Positions 10,088 through 17,817 of a stretch of 64,000 nt of DNA are shown in pieces. The stretch lies in NCBI GenBank assembly GCA_963762965.1, contig CAVXME010000001.1:434001-498000 (forward strand). The letters are read 5' to 3'. Source of the stretch: DATBAX01 sp963762965 (GTDB lineage Bacteria > Acidobacteriota > Terriglobia > Terriglobales > Acidobacteriaceae). The notes under the pieces were generated by a model, which had not been told where the DNA came from, did not search any database, and saw only the letters and a list, made by a program, of their open reading frames with translations. Position numbers and translations under genes: made by a program. Every line of letters begins with the position of its first letter. The stretch's first letter is position 1.

Positions 10088-10197
10088 CACATCCCTCCAG
10101 CAGACAGGATAGCGCCTCCCTTGACCACCAGCCCATGAGTATGCCGACATCTATCGGGAACAATAATAAGCCTCTGCGGTTGATTAAGAGAAGGCAC

Positions 10198-10225
10198 AAA
10201 AAAGACCTCCGTTTTCACGGAGGCC
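10198..10225 (-). terminator. Rho-independent terminator after the LuxR-type pair
   Basis: Read on the minus strand this is GGCCTCCG, loop TGAAAA, CGGAGGTC, followed by a run of six T. The eight-base stem contains one G-T pair. It lies about 30 bases beyond the end of the regulator at 10258 and ahead of the secreted-protein gene, so it separates the two minus-strand transcription units. Confidence 0.8.
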
Positions 10226-10257
10226 TTCTCGTCTTAGGTGTTTAATTTTGATCCCGA

Positions 10258-10779
10258 TCAGCCTTCGCCGATCTGACGGCCGCGTACGGTCCCGGGATCA
10301 AGATCGAGAATGCTGTGCTCCCATTGCTCCAGAGCGTCAGGCGTTAGCCGCGACTTGGTGCCGGCGGGCTTCGTACCAGAGCGCGAGTTCGACCCGGTTC
10401 CAGAGCCCGAGTTTATCGTAGATGGCCCTGAGGTAGTTTTTAACGACGTGCTCAGTGGTTCCGATTGCGGTTGCGACTTCTCGGTTCTTGAGTCCCTGGG
10501 CGACGAGTTCAATGACTTGCTGTTCTCGCTCGCTGGGGCCCCGTTTTCCATAGCGTTCGCCTCTGAACATAACTGCCTCCGATATAGAAGTGTTGCCAGT
10601 TTTACCCGCTTCACCCCGTCCTGGATGCCAAAGCGCAAAAAAAGGCGGTTGAAATGTGCTTTGACCGTGCGCCGCGCGATGTTCAGCTGCTTGCCGATTT
10701 CTTCGTTGTCGCATCCCTGCAACAGGAGCTCGGCAATCTGCTGCTCACGCGGAGCCAGCCGGACAAAATCTTCGCTCAT
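10258..10779 (-). CDS. LuxR-type HTH regulator with long overlapping tail
   Basis: The start ATG at 10779 has a GGGGGA ribosome site at proper distance. Residues 1-70 form a GerE/LuxR DNA-binding domain (LAPREQQIAELLLQGCDNEE, NIARRTVKAHFNRLFLRFGI). The frame then stays open for another 100 codons of Ser/Thr-rich, low-complexity sequence that lies entirely over the next regulator in another frame. The expected protein would stop near 10570. Either the natural stop has been lost, the overlap is genuine, or there is a sequence error. No receiver domain is present, so activity must be set by level or by a partner. Confidence is for the HTH part; the 3' end is uncertain. Confidence 0.7.
   Translation of the reverse strand: MSEDFVRLAPREQQIAELLLQGCDNEEIGKQLNIARRTVKAHFNRLFLRFGIQDGVKRVKLATLLYRRQLCSEANAMENGAPASENSKSLNSSPRDSRTEKSQPQSEPLSTSLKTTSGPSTINSGSGTGSNSRSGTKPAGTKSRLTPDALEQWEHSILDLDPGTVRGRQIGEG
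10337..10570 (-). CDS. Small LuxR-type HTH regulator
   Basis: A 77-residue stand-alone GerE/LuxR DNA-binding domain (PSEREQQVIELVAQGLKNRE, TTEHVVKNYLRAIYDKLGLW). The start ATG at 10570 is fixed by a strong GGAGG site five bases upstream; longer versions of this frame are only the shadow of the upstream regulator. It is the same type of domain as the gene before it, in a different frame, so the two probably arose by duplication and are co-transcribed. The typical recognition-helix pattern is retained. Targets are unknown; the EPS genes nearby are candidates. Confidence 0.8.
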   Translation of the reverse strand: MFRGERYGKRGPSEREQQVIELVAQGLKNREVATAIGTTEHVVKNYLRAIYDKLGLWNRVELALWYEARRHQVAANA

Positions 10780-10934
10780 GCGATTCCCCCATCTGATCCA
10801 ACGCCAACGAATCAATCGCAACGCCCGCCGGGCAGGCAATTCTTGTGATTAAAGCAGGCTACAGGAGACCCCTTGGGAGGACCTCGCAGCTAGCGAAGGA
10901 AATACTGGATTTTGATGGTTCTCCCGAAATTCAT

Positions 10935-10950
10935 AGCATCCTAACTGCCA
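10935..10950 (-). promoter_or_regulatory. Weak candidate sigma-54 promoter for the LuxR-type pair
   Basis: On the minus strand the sequence is TGGCAGTTAGGATGCT: a perfect TGGCA at -24, ten bases between GG and GC, and TGCT at -12, with three other positions off consensus. It would give a leader of about 145 bases to the ATG at 10779. Weaker than the sites at 14152 and 38401. Confidence 0.25.
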
Positions 10951-11211
10951 AGTCCGGCGACTTTGCACAGCTTTTTATCAAAATAAGATTTCCACAGCCC
11001 CTGCTCCGCTCCGCCTGCCTCTCCGAACCACTCGCCGGGAGAGCTCTCCGCACTGATTACAAACACCCTTGGCAGGCGGGTGAACCTGCCCTTCATTGAC
11101 TAGATGTGCAACAAACCATTAGAAAATAAGGTGGTTGAAGAAAAGGAAAGGGATGGTAAAAGGAAACTCCGGAGGGCAGAAACGCGGCTTGCTGCCGACT
11201 TCAGATCGGAG

Positions 11212-11229
11212 CTGCCGAATCTTCGGCAG
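11212..11229. repeat. Perfect 18-base palindrome
   Basis: CTGCCGAA and its exact reverse complement TTCGGCAG are separated by two bases. There is no T-run, so it is more likely an operator or RNA hairpin in the leader of the downstream gene than a terminator. Confidence 0.4.
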
Positions 11230-11333
11230 TAGTCCCTTTAAACGGACGCCAAGCCTCAGGGAGCTGGGGCTAAACCAAATAAATAAGTCAAAATTGCTCT
11301 CGCCCGGGCTGACACTTGGAAGTTATTACACTT

Positions 11334-11362
11334 TTTGACGATTTATTGCAGATTCTTTACAG
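11334..11362 (+). promoter_or_regulatory. Candidate sigma-70 promoter for the family 2 glycosyltransferase
   Basis: TTGACG (11334-11339) and TACAGA (11357-11362) are separated by 17 bases in an A+T-rich stretch about 100 bases ahead of the ATG at 11459. The -35 is near consensus, the -10 is poor. Confidence 0.35.
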
Positions 11363-11458
11363 ACCCAAAAGTATTAAACAGCCGGCAACGGAAATGACTG
11401 CGCGAATTCTGAACTTGCTTTAAACTGACCGCGGCCTCGTAAGAATTATTAAAGAATT

Positions 11459-12229
11459 ATGAAATTGTCGGTCATCATGCCGGTGTATAACGAACGCGCC
11501 ACCCTGCGCCCAGTGGTGGAGCGGGTTTTAGCGGTGCCGCTCGAGATTGAACTGATCTGCGTGGATGACGGTTCACGCGACGGATCGCGGGAAATTCTGG
11601 GCGAGTTGCAATCGCAATATCCGCAATTGCGGATTATTCTCCAGCCGCAAAACATGGGCAAAGGTGCAGCTTTGCGCCGCGGCATTCTGGAGGCGACGGG
11701 CGATTTTGTCATCATCCAGGATGCCGATCTGGAATATGATCCCGGCGATTATGCGACCCTGCTGGGCCCGCTAATCCAGGGTAAGGCCGATGTGGTGTAT
11801 GGCTCGCGCTTTCTGGGAAGCGGCCCGCATCGTGTGCTGTATTTTTGGCACTCGGTGGGCAACTGGGGGCTGACCTTGCTTTCCAACGCGCTCACCAACA
11901 TCAATCTCAGCGACATGGAAACCTGCTACAAAGTTTTCCGGCGGGAGATTATTCAATCCATCCCGATTGAGGAAAACCGCTTCGGGTTTGAGCCCGAGAT
12001 CACGGTAAAAATAGCCAAGCGGCATTTACGGATTTACGAAGTCGGCATCAGTTATTGGGGCCGCACTTACGAAGAGGGAAAAAAGATTGGCTGGAAAGAC
12101 GGCGTGCGGGCGTTGTGGTGCCTGCTGAAGTACTCGATGAAAGAACCGGTGGTTGCGGCCCGGAGTGTAGTGCACGAACCGGCAGCAGAGAGAGTTCCGC
12201 GCGCAGGTGATTCCATCGGTTCGTCCTAG
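11459..12229 (+). CDS. Family 2 glycosyltransferase (DPM1/polyprenyl-phosphate type)
   Basis: A 256-residue GT-A fold enzyme. The nucleotide-binding start is SVIMPVYNERATLRPVVERV, followed by CVDDGSRDGSRE, the acceptor region QNMGKGAALRRGILEATGDF and the metal-binding IIQDADLEYD. The short form without membrane helices matches dolichyl/polyprenyl-phosphate sugar synthases. It probably transfers a sugar from a nucleotide donor to a lipid phosphate or a glycan acceptor on the cytoplasmic face. It is convergent with, and overlaps by four bases, a small secreted-protein gene. Good family call; donor and acceptor unknown. Confidence 0.9.
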   Translation: MKLSVIMPVYNERATLRPVVERVLAVPLEIELICVDDGSRDGSREILGELQSQYPQLRIILQPQNMGKGAALRRGILEATGDFVIIQDADLEYDPGDYATLLGPLIQGKADVVYGSRFLGSGPHRVLYFWHSVGNWGLTLLSNALTNINLSDMETCYKVFRREIIQSIPIEENRFGFEPEITVKIAKRHLRIYEVGISYWGRTYEEGKKIGWKDGVRALWCLLKYSMKEPVVAARSVVHEPAAERVPRAGDSIGSS

Positions 12230-12642
12230 TGAACCTTCCTGCCGTTCGCAGTGCCCCCCACGATGGCGTTGTTGGCGTTTGGTTCTTTGTAAGTAAAGTT
12301 CATCGGCTTGTTGACTCCACCAGCATTATTGGCTTTGGCAAGGGCCGGGGCAGCCTTGGGGGCAGGTTTTGGATTGTGAATCGTGGCCTGCTGATGTTCC
12401 AGCGCGTTCAGCTGCGCGTCCGTGCCATTCTTGGCCGCGGGAGCCGGGCCGGTGGCGATTCCACCCGCGTTGTGTTTGGCCACGCCGGGCATTTTATAAG
12501 CCGGCGGGGCCTTTAGAGCCGGCCGGATAGCATTGCTGTGATGGGGCCGCAGCGTTGGATCCTGGGCGTTCTTGTTCTGGGCCAGAGCCATCGAGCTCAG
12601 CGAAATGATTAAGAGCATGAAATAGAGATGCTTCATAAGCAA
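12226..12642 (-). CDS. Small secreted Ala/Pro/Asn-rich protein
   Basis: A 138-residue protein with a clear signal peptide (LYFMLLIISLSSMALAQ) and a mature part dominated by Ala, Pro, Asn and Lys with no recognisable domain (for example NPKPAPKAAPALAKANNAGG). The TTG at 12642 has a GGAGG site six bases upstream; the ATG at 12636 is the alternative. The low-complexity, positively charged mature region suggests an unstructured periplasmic or surface protein. Its four-base overlap with the glycosyltransferase 3' end is convergent. No function can be assigned. Confidence 0.65.
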   Translation of the reverse strand: MLMKHLYFMLLIISLSSMALAQNKNAQDPTLRPHHSNAIRPALKAPPAYKMPGVAKHNAGGIATGPAPAAKNGTDAQLNALEHQQATIHNPKPAPKAAPALAKANNAGGVNKPMNFTYKEPNANNAIVGGTANGRKVH

Positions 12643-12891
12643 ACTAAACCTCCGCGAACACGGGCAGCGCGTGCCGCCACCCTGGAAGGAGCACGTGCCC
12701 TGCCATATTGTACTTCCGGTCCGGGATTGACCGGCCTACTGAACAAGCCCTTCCACTCTATGTAACCCGCTGGGGCGGAATAAGTTAGCAAAGTTTGGTA
12801 TTTTTTTTGACAAAACCGCCGCAAGGACATGTATCCCAGGGTTGCAAAGGTTTGTATCCTTGTTCCCGCCACCGACCGTCCGCGCCAAGTT

Positions 12892-12900
12892 TGCGATAAT
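12892..12900 (+). promoter_or_regulatory. Candidate extended -10 promoter
   Basis: TGCGATAAT fits the extended -10 form TGN-TATAAT with one mismatch and lies 24 bases ahead of the ATG at 12924. A perfect TTGACA occurs further upstream (12807-12812) with TGTATC 17 bases on, which could be a second start. Confidence 0.35.
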
Positions 12901-12923
12901 CGAGGCAGGAGAGACCAAAGCAC

Positions 12924-13910
12924 ATGGCCGGTTTATACGTGCTGGGAGCGAGACAGCGGAAATTGCTGGTAAAGAGCGAGGAGGAGTGGAATCTCTATGA
13001 GTCCGCGTTAATTCTTAGGCTCGACACCGAAACCGGCAAGGTGCGCACCTGCGTGGAATATCAAAGTCCGGCGGAAGCCCGCGCCAACGAAAATTCCTCC
13101 AATGTGTTCAAGGCCGGGACGCTGGTCGGCAACACGCTGTATGCCTGCACTTCGACGGAAGTGTTGATTTTCAAGCTGCCGGAATTCAAACAAACTGGAT
13201 ACATCTCTCTGCCCTGTTTCAATGACGTTCATCATGTCACGCCCTCCGCCGATGGAAATCTGCTGGTCGCCAGCACCGGGTTGGACATGGTGGTCAAGTT
13301 CAGCCCAGCAGGAAAAGTGCTGGAACAGTGGGACGTGCTGAATGAGGAACTGTGGTCGCGATTCTCGCGGGACATTGACTACCGCAAGGTCGACAGCACC
13401 AAGCCGCACCGATCGCATCCCAATTTTGTTTTCGAATTGGATGGCGAAGTTTGGGTGACCCGTTTTCGCCAGCGCGACGCCGTCTCGCTGAGTGGATCGG
13501 GAAAGCGAATCGATATCGCGGTGCAGACTCCCCATGACGGATTGGTGAGTGGCGATCGAATCTTCTTCACCACCGTGGACGGACGAGTGGTCATCGCCAA
13601 CGCGCGTACGCTGCAGGTGGACCAAGTGATCGGCTTGAAACCCATCGACGGCCAGGAAGCTCTGCTGGGCTGGTGCCGCGGATTGTTGCCGCTGGATGAA
13701 CGGAAAATCTGGGTGGGATTTACCCGCGTCCGAAAAACTAACTTGCAGGAAAATGTCCTGTGGGTGAAGAACATTTTTCATGAGGGCATGACCGTCAAGC
13801 CGACGCACATTTCGCTGTACGATATTGTGGAGCAGAAATGTGTGCAGGAATTTGACCTGGAACCGCACGGGATGAACATAGTTTTCAGCATTTTCCATGC
13901 AGTGGATTAA
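12924..13910 (+). CDS. Propeller-like protein without signal peptide
   Basis: A 328-residue protein starting at an ATG with a GGAG site upstream. It lacks a signal peptide or membrane segment and so is probably cytoplasmic. It contains repeated four-strand blocks with aromatic and Asp-Gly turns (GNTLYACTSTEVLIFKLPEF, ADGNLLVASTGLDMVVKFSP, GDRIFFTTVDGRVVIANART) that point to a beta-propeller. The blocks are interrupted by a His-rich segment (KPHRSHPNF). There is no catalytic signature I recognise. Its position next to EPS genes is the only hint of role. Confidence 0.7.
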   Translation: MAGLYVLGARQRKLLVKSEEEWNLYESALILRLDTETGKVRTCVEYQSPAEARANENSSNVFKAGTLVGNTLYACTSTEVLIFKLPEFKQTGYISLPCFNDVHHVTPSADGNLLVASTGLDMVVKFSPAGKVLEQWDVLNEELWSRFSRDIDYRKVDSTKPHRSHPNFVFELDGEVWVTRFRQRDAVSLSGSGKRIDIAVQTPHDGLVSGDRIFFTTVDGRVVIANARTLQVDQVIGLKPIDGQEALLGWCRGLLPLDERKIWVGFTRVRKTNLQENVLWVKNIFHEGMTVKPTHISLYDIVEQKCVQEFDLEPHGMNIVFSIFHAVD

Positions 13911-13921
13911 GAACTGCTTCT

Positions 13922-13998
13922 TTCGCCACGGGTTTACGCGGATCTTCGCGGATTGGCTCGGACAAAAATCCGTGAAGATCGGCGAAAACCGTGGCGAA
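13922..13998. repeat. Long imperfect intergenic palindrome
   Basis: Two arms of about 33 bases, beginning TTCGCCACGG and ending CCGTGGCGAA, pair imperfectly around a nine-base loop. The text resembles the cgcggat/atccgcg intergenic repeats seen scattered in some bacterial genomes; whether it recurs outside this window cannot be judged here. It starts 12 bases after the stop of the propeller-like gene and could fold as an RNA hairpin that protects or ends its transcript. Confidence 0.6.
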
Positions 13999-14151
13999 TT
14001 GCTTTTACAACTGCCGGTGTCGATACATCCATCTGTCAGGCCGGGATGATGAAAAAGTTTGCACACTTCCATGGAGCCTAAGGGCTGCCCGGCTGGCTCC
14101 TTGAAACCCCCTTTATTTACATTCATTTAAAGAACGGTATGTACCTGCGGA

Positions 14152-14167
14152 CGGTATGCTAATTGCA
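14152..14167 (+). promoter_or_regulatory. Candidate sigma-54 -24/-12 promoter for sulfate-activation genes
   Basis: CGGTATGCTAATTGCA has the invariant GG and GC ten bases apart, GTATG matching the YAYR part (with T for C), and a perfect TTGCA -12 box. Start of transcription would be near 14178, leaving a leader of about 175 bases to the TTG at 14354. The hexamer GGTATG also occurs 18 bases upstream. It is the best sigma-54-like site in the window. The rest of the gap 13911-14353 holds the palindrome at 13922 and nothing else convincing. Confidence 0.5.
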
Positions 14168-14353
14168 CTTCACACAGGGTTGTGAGGTTTCAATCACAGG
14201 TCTGGCGTTCTTTGATCTTTAATCCTGGCGTAGTAACCTTGATGGGTAGGCAGATGCCTCTCCGCAAGCCAGGGTTTGAGATCCAGCCTGAAAGATTTCC
14301 AGCAGGAAGCAGTCAACAGTAAATCCGTGTTAGTGACCGGGAGGTCCAACGTT

Positions 14354-16108
14354 TTGACGACTACAGCAAGCCATCTTATCGCGCCCCACGGCGGCGAACT
14401 CATCGATCTCATCGCACAACCACAACGCATTGCCGAACTGAAAGCGCAGTCACGCGAGTTTCCTTCGTGGGACCTGACGGCCCGGCAACTATGCGATCTC
14501 GAACTTCTGCTCAACGGCGGGTTTTCTCCGCTGCGCGGCTTCATGACCAAGGCCGATTACGATGGCGTTTGTAAACACATGAAGCTGGCCAGCGGCGTTC
14601 TGTGGCCGATGCCGATCACGCTCGACGTGACCGAAGCTTTTGCGCAGACATTAAAACTAGGCAGCAAAATCGCGCTGCGTGATCCGGAAGGCGTCATGCT
14701 GGCGGTGCTGAACGTGGAAGAAGTCTGGCAGGCGGACCGGGAAGCGGAAGCGAAATCGGTATTTGGCACCACCAGCAAAGTTCATCCCGGCGTTGATTAT
14801 TTACTCAACAAAGGAAATGCCTGGTATGTGGGCGGCCGGATTGAAGGCACGCAGCTACCGTCACACTATGACTTCAAAGACCTGCGTCTGACTCCGGCGG
14901 AACAACGCGCCGAATTTGCCCGTCTGGGATGGCGCAAGGTGGTTGCGTTCCAGACTCGCAATCCCATGCACCGCGCCCACGTGGAGCTGACGTTCCGCGC
15001 GGCGAAAATGGTGGAAGCGAATCTTCTGATTCAGCCCTCGGTCGGAATGACCAAGCCGGGAGACGTGGATTATTTCACTCGCGTCCGTTGCTATCAGTTG
15101 TTGCTGTCGAAATATCCGGCGGGAACGGCGAAGCTTGGACTATTGCCATTGGCGATGCGTATGGGCGGGCCTCGCGAAGCTATCTGGCATGCCCTGATTC
15201 GCAAGAATTATGGCGTCACACACTTTATTGTCGGCCGCGATCACGCGGGACCGGGAAAAGATTCCGACGGCAAACCATTTTACGGCCCGTACGAAGCGCA
15301 GGAAGTGTTCAAGAAACACGAAGCTGACATCGGCGTCACCATGGTTCCGTTCAGCATGATGGTGTATCTGGAAGAACAGGACCAGTACGTGCCCGACAAT
15401 GAAGTTCCGGCTGGCGCGCGCGTGCTGAATCTTTCCGGCACGGACCTGCGCGACCGCCTGAACGAGGGACGCGAAATTCCCAGCTGGTTCACTTATCCCG
15501 AAGTGGTGAAAGAACTGCGCCGCAGTTTTCCGCCACGGCACAAGCAAGGGGTCACGATCTTCTTCACCGGGCTTTCCGGCTCCGGAAAATCGACGATTGC
15601 CAATGTCCTGATTACGAAGTTCCTGGAAGTGGGCGGACGTCCGGTCACTTTGCTCGACGGCGACCTGGTCCGCAAGAATCTTTCTTCTGAACTTGGATTC
15701 TCCAAGGAGCACCGCGACATCAACATTCGGCGCATTGGTTATGTGGCTTCGGAAATTACCAAGAACGGCGGAATTGCGATTTGCGCACCCATCGCTCCCT
15801 ACGATGCCACCCGCAAGCATGTGCGTCAGACCATCGAGCCGCATGGTGGATTCATCCTGGTGCATATTGCTACGACGGTAGAGACCTGCGAACAAAGAGA
15901 TCGCAAGGGACTATACGCCAAGGCGCGGGCGGGCATCCTAAAGGAATTTACTGGAATTTCCGACCCGTACGAAGTGCCGACCGATGCCGAAGTCACCATT
16001 GACACAGGCGAATTAAGCGCCGAGGAAGCGGCCCAGGAAATTATTTTGCACCTGGAGCGGCAGGGATTCATCGGCGTAAACGGAGACGCGGCCGGAGCAC
16101 GGGCATAA
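14354..16108 (+). CDS. Bifunctional sulfate adenylyltransferase / adenylylsulfate kinase
   Basis: Makes APS from sulfate and ATP, then phosphorylates it to PAPS, the donor for sulfotransferases. Residues about 1-390 are a Sat-type ATP sulfurylase with the HxxH motif in QTRNPMHRAHVELT and the GRDHAGPG motif. Residues about 395-575 are an APS kinase with Walker A GLSGSGKST near 407 and the substrate loop RDINIRRIGYVASEI. I chose the TTG at 14354 because a GGGAGG site (14339-14344) lies upstream; the frame is open from 14276. The fusion of both activities and the lack of sulfate-reduction genes nearby argue for PAPS supply rather than cysteine synthesis. First gene of a plus-strand run. Confidence 0.95.
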   Translation: MTTTASHLIAPHGGELIDLIAQPQRIAELKAQSREFPSWDLTARQLCDLELLLNGGFSPLRGFMTKADYDGVCKHMKLASGVLWPMPITLDVTEAFAQTLKLGSKIALRDPEGVMLAVLNVEEVWQADREAEAKSVFGTTSKVHPGVDYLLNKGNAWYVGGRIEGTQLPSHYDFKDLRLTPAEQRAEFARLGWRKVVAFQTRNPMHRAHVELTFRAAKMVEANLLIQPSVGMTKPGDVDYFTRVRCYQLLLSKYPAGTAKLGLLPLAMRMGGPREAIWHALIRKNYGVTHFIVGRDHAGPGKDSDGKPFYGPYEAQEVFKKHEADIGVTMVPFSMMVYLEEQDQYVPDNEVPAGARVLNLSGTDLRDRLNEGREIPSWFTYPEVVKELRRSFPPRHKQGVTIFFTGLSGSGKSTIANVLITKFLEVGGRPVTLLDGDLVRKNLSSELGFSKEHRDINIRRIGYVASEITKNGGIAICAPIAPYDATRKHVRQTIEPHGGFILVHIATTVETCEQRDRKGLYAKARAGILKEFTGISDPYEVPTDAEVTIDTGELSAEEAAQEIILHLERQGFIGVNGDAAGARA

Positions 16109-16148
16109 AGGAAGATCTGTTTCCTTTGAAGTCTGGGCTCAGACAAAC

Positions 16149-16919
16149 ATGGAACTGGTCACTCTAAAAATCGTCATTGGGTTTGTGGTTGGCACTCTAA
16201 TCGGCATGACCGGATTGGGGGGCGGCGTTCTTTTGCTGCCGCTCCTCATTTTCGTTCTCCGTGTGCCGCCGATTATGGCGGTCGGCTCGGACGCAGTTTT
16301 CAACTTTGTGACCAAGATCGGTTCCAGCTGGGTGCATTTGAGCAAGGGAACGGTCCGCCGCAAGGTTGTGGTGGCATTGGCGGCCGGGAGTATTCCAGGA
16401 TCTCTGCTCGGAGTCAAGCTGCTGGTTCATTTGCGCAATGTGTACGGCACGGGCGTGAATGATTTCATCAAGTCAGCGGTGGGATTATTGCTGATTTGCA
16501 TTCCTGTCCTGCTGCTGTTGCAACGAAGGATCGAAGACCATGTCGCCCATCGTTCGCCGACTCTAAAATCCTTCGCCGGGATGATGGTGATCGGGCTGGT
16601 GGGCGGGTTTCTAGTGGGGATGACTTCGGTGGGATCGGGCAGCATCATCATGATGATGCTGCTTTTGTTCTACAGCTACCCTCCCAGGGTGATGGTCGGG
16701 ACCGACATCGTACACGCCGTGATCCTGACCGGAGTAACCAGCGTGCTGCATTATCGTCTGGGAAACGTTGACCCGCGGCTGGTAGGTTGTTTACTGATCG
16801 GTTCAATTCCGGGAGGAATTCTGGGATCGTACTTGAGCACCCGGTTCCCGGTGCTGTGGCTGCGGCGAATTCTTTGCGCGGTGCTGCTGGCTACGGGCGC
16901 AAGAATGCTGTGGGCGTGA
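16149..16919 (+). CDS. TauE/SafE-family anion permease
   Basis: A 256-residue integral membrane protein with about eight hydrophobic segments and the duplicated glycine-rich signature of this family (GFVVGTLIGMTGLGGGVLLL in the first half, GLVGGFLVGMTSVGSGSII in the second). Family members move sulfite, sulfoacetate or other organosulfur anions across the inner membrane. It starts 40 bases after the PAPS-forming enzyme and 37 bases before the PAP phosphatase gene, so handling of sulfate or sulfite linked to PAPS metabolism is likely. Direction and exact substrate are not shown by sequence. Confidence 0.88.
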   Translation: MELVTLKIVIGFVVGTLIGMTGLGGGVLLLPLLIFVLRVPPIMAVGSDAVFNFVTKIGSSWVHLSKGTVRRKVVVALAAGSIPGSLLGVKLLVHLRNVYGTGVNDFIKSAVGLLLICIPVLLLLQRRIEDHVAHRSPTLKSFAGMMVIGLVGGFLVGMTSVGSGSIIMMMLLLFYSYPPRVMVGTDIVHAVILTGVTSVLHYRLGNVDPRLVGCLLIGSIPGGILGSYLSTRFPVLWLRRILCAVLLATGARMLWA

Positions 16920-16956
16920 TCATTCAGATTCGCGGAAATTTTTGATTCATAAAATT

Positions 16957-17763
16957 ATGGGCCCTTATTCAAATTCGGAAACTCTGCAACGAATTCAAAG
17001 CGCTCTGGAAGCTGCGCGCACGGTGCTGGCCGGTTTTACCGCCGGCGACATTGAAGCGAAATACAAGGCGGGGGATGATCCGGTGACGGCCGCGGATCAC
17101 GCCGTCGATGCGGTGCTGCGCAAGAATCTTTTGCGCGACGGTGAGGGTTGGCTTTCTGAGGAAACCGTCGACGACCCCTCGCGTCTGGAAAAAAGCCGGG
17201 TGTGGGTGGTTGACCCGCTGGATGGGACGCGCGAATTCGTGCAAGGGATTCCGGAATTCTGTGTCTCGATCGCCATGGTGGAAAATGGGATTCCAGTTGC
17301 CGGAGGAATTTGCAATCCGGCCACGCAGGAAACTTTTATCGGTTCGCTCGACACCGGAGTGACCTACAACGGCAAGCCCGCCTCACCCAGTCAAAGAAGC
17401 AAACTGGAGGGCGCTCTGGTATTGGCCAGCCGCAGCGAAGTGAAGCGCGGCGAATGGGAAGCGTTCAAAGGCACGTCTCTCAATGTGAAAGCCATGGGAT
17501 CGGTGGCTTACAAACTCGCTTTGGTCTCGGCTGGACTCGCCGACGTGACTTTTACTTTGACTCCGAAGAACGAGTGGGACGTGGCGGCCGGCGCCGCCCT
17601 GGTGATGAGCGCGGGAGGCCATGTGCAGACCCTGGAAAACACTCCCCTGCGCTGCAATCGCAAAGATCCACTGCTCTCCGGATTGATCGCGTGCGGGCCC
17701 CGCCTGCGCGACGAATTGGTTTCGTTACTGAGCGATCACCTTCAGCCCGCCCCTCGCCGATAG
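16957..17763 (+). CDS. cysQ: 3'(2'),5'-bisphosphate nucleotidase (CysQ-like, inositol-monophosphatase fold)
   Basis: Hydrolyses PAP, the by-product of sulfotransferases, to AMP. The metal-site motifs of the lithium-sensitive phosphatase family are present: WLSEETVDD with the Glu-Glu pair, VVDPLDGTREF near residue 85 and WDVAAGAALV near residue 207. The ATG at 16957 gives a 268-residue protein of usual length; a TTG at 16942 would add five residues. Placement directly after Sat-CysC and the permease makes PAP a more likely substrate than inositol phosphate, because PAPS use by the three sulfotransferases further right would produce PAP. Strong family call, good substrate inference. Confidence 0.88.
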   Translation: MGPYSNSETLQRIQSALEAARTVLAGFTAGDIEAKYKAGDDPVTAADHAVDAVLRKNLLRDGEGWLSEETVDDPSRLEKSRVWVVDPLDGTREFVQGIPEFCVSIAMVENGIPVAGGICNPATQETFIGSLDTGVTYNGKPASPSQRSKLEGALVLASRSEVKRGEWEAFKGTSLNVKAMGSVAYKLALVSAGLADVTFTLTPKNEWDVAAGAALVMSAGGHVQTLENTPLRCNRKDPLLSGLIACGPRLRDELVSLLSDHLQPAPRR

Positions 17764-17817
17764 CTGAGACTACACTGGCAATGGAACACCCCCGATTCCC
17801 ATTGCGCAGGTTATGGA

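Larger units (their letters stand above)
10840..11458. other. Long non-coding gap between regulators and glycosyltransferase
   Basis: About 620 bases with no credible gene. The plus frames 10845-11099 and 11135-11338 have no ribosome site and a composition unlike neighbouring proteins. The region holds a sigma-54-like site on the minus strand (10935-10950), a perfect 18-base palindrome (11212-11229) and a sigma-70-like promoter pair (11334-11362). The right half is clearly more A+T-rich than the genes around it, as expected of a regulatory region or an untranslated leader. Confidence 0.6.

Noticed and set aside
10845..11338. Two plus-strand frames (84 and 67 codons) in the gap before the family 2 glycosyltransferase
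   Set aside because: No ribosome site, no recognisable motif, and a composition unlike the real proteins around them.
12807..12835. TTGACA/TGTATC pair and a TGG-N10-GA near-match to sigma-54
   Set aside because: The -10 is poor, the sigma-54 version lacks the invariant C, and the extended -10 at 12892 fits the gene start better.
13008..14126. 372-codon minus-strand frame across the propeller-like gene
   Set aside because: It is antisense to a gene with good start and composition; long antisense frames are common in GC-rich DNA.
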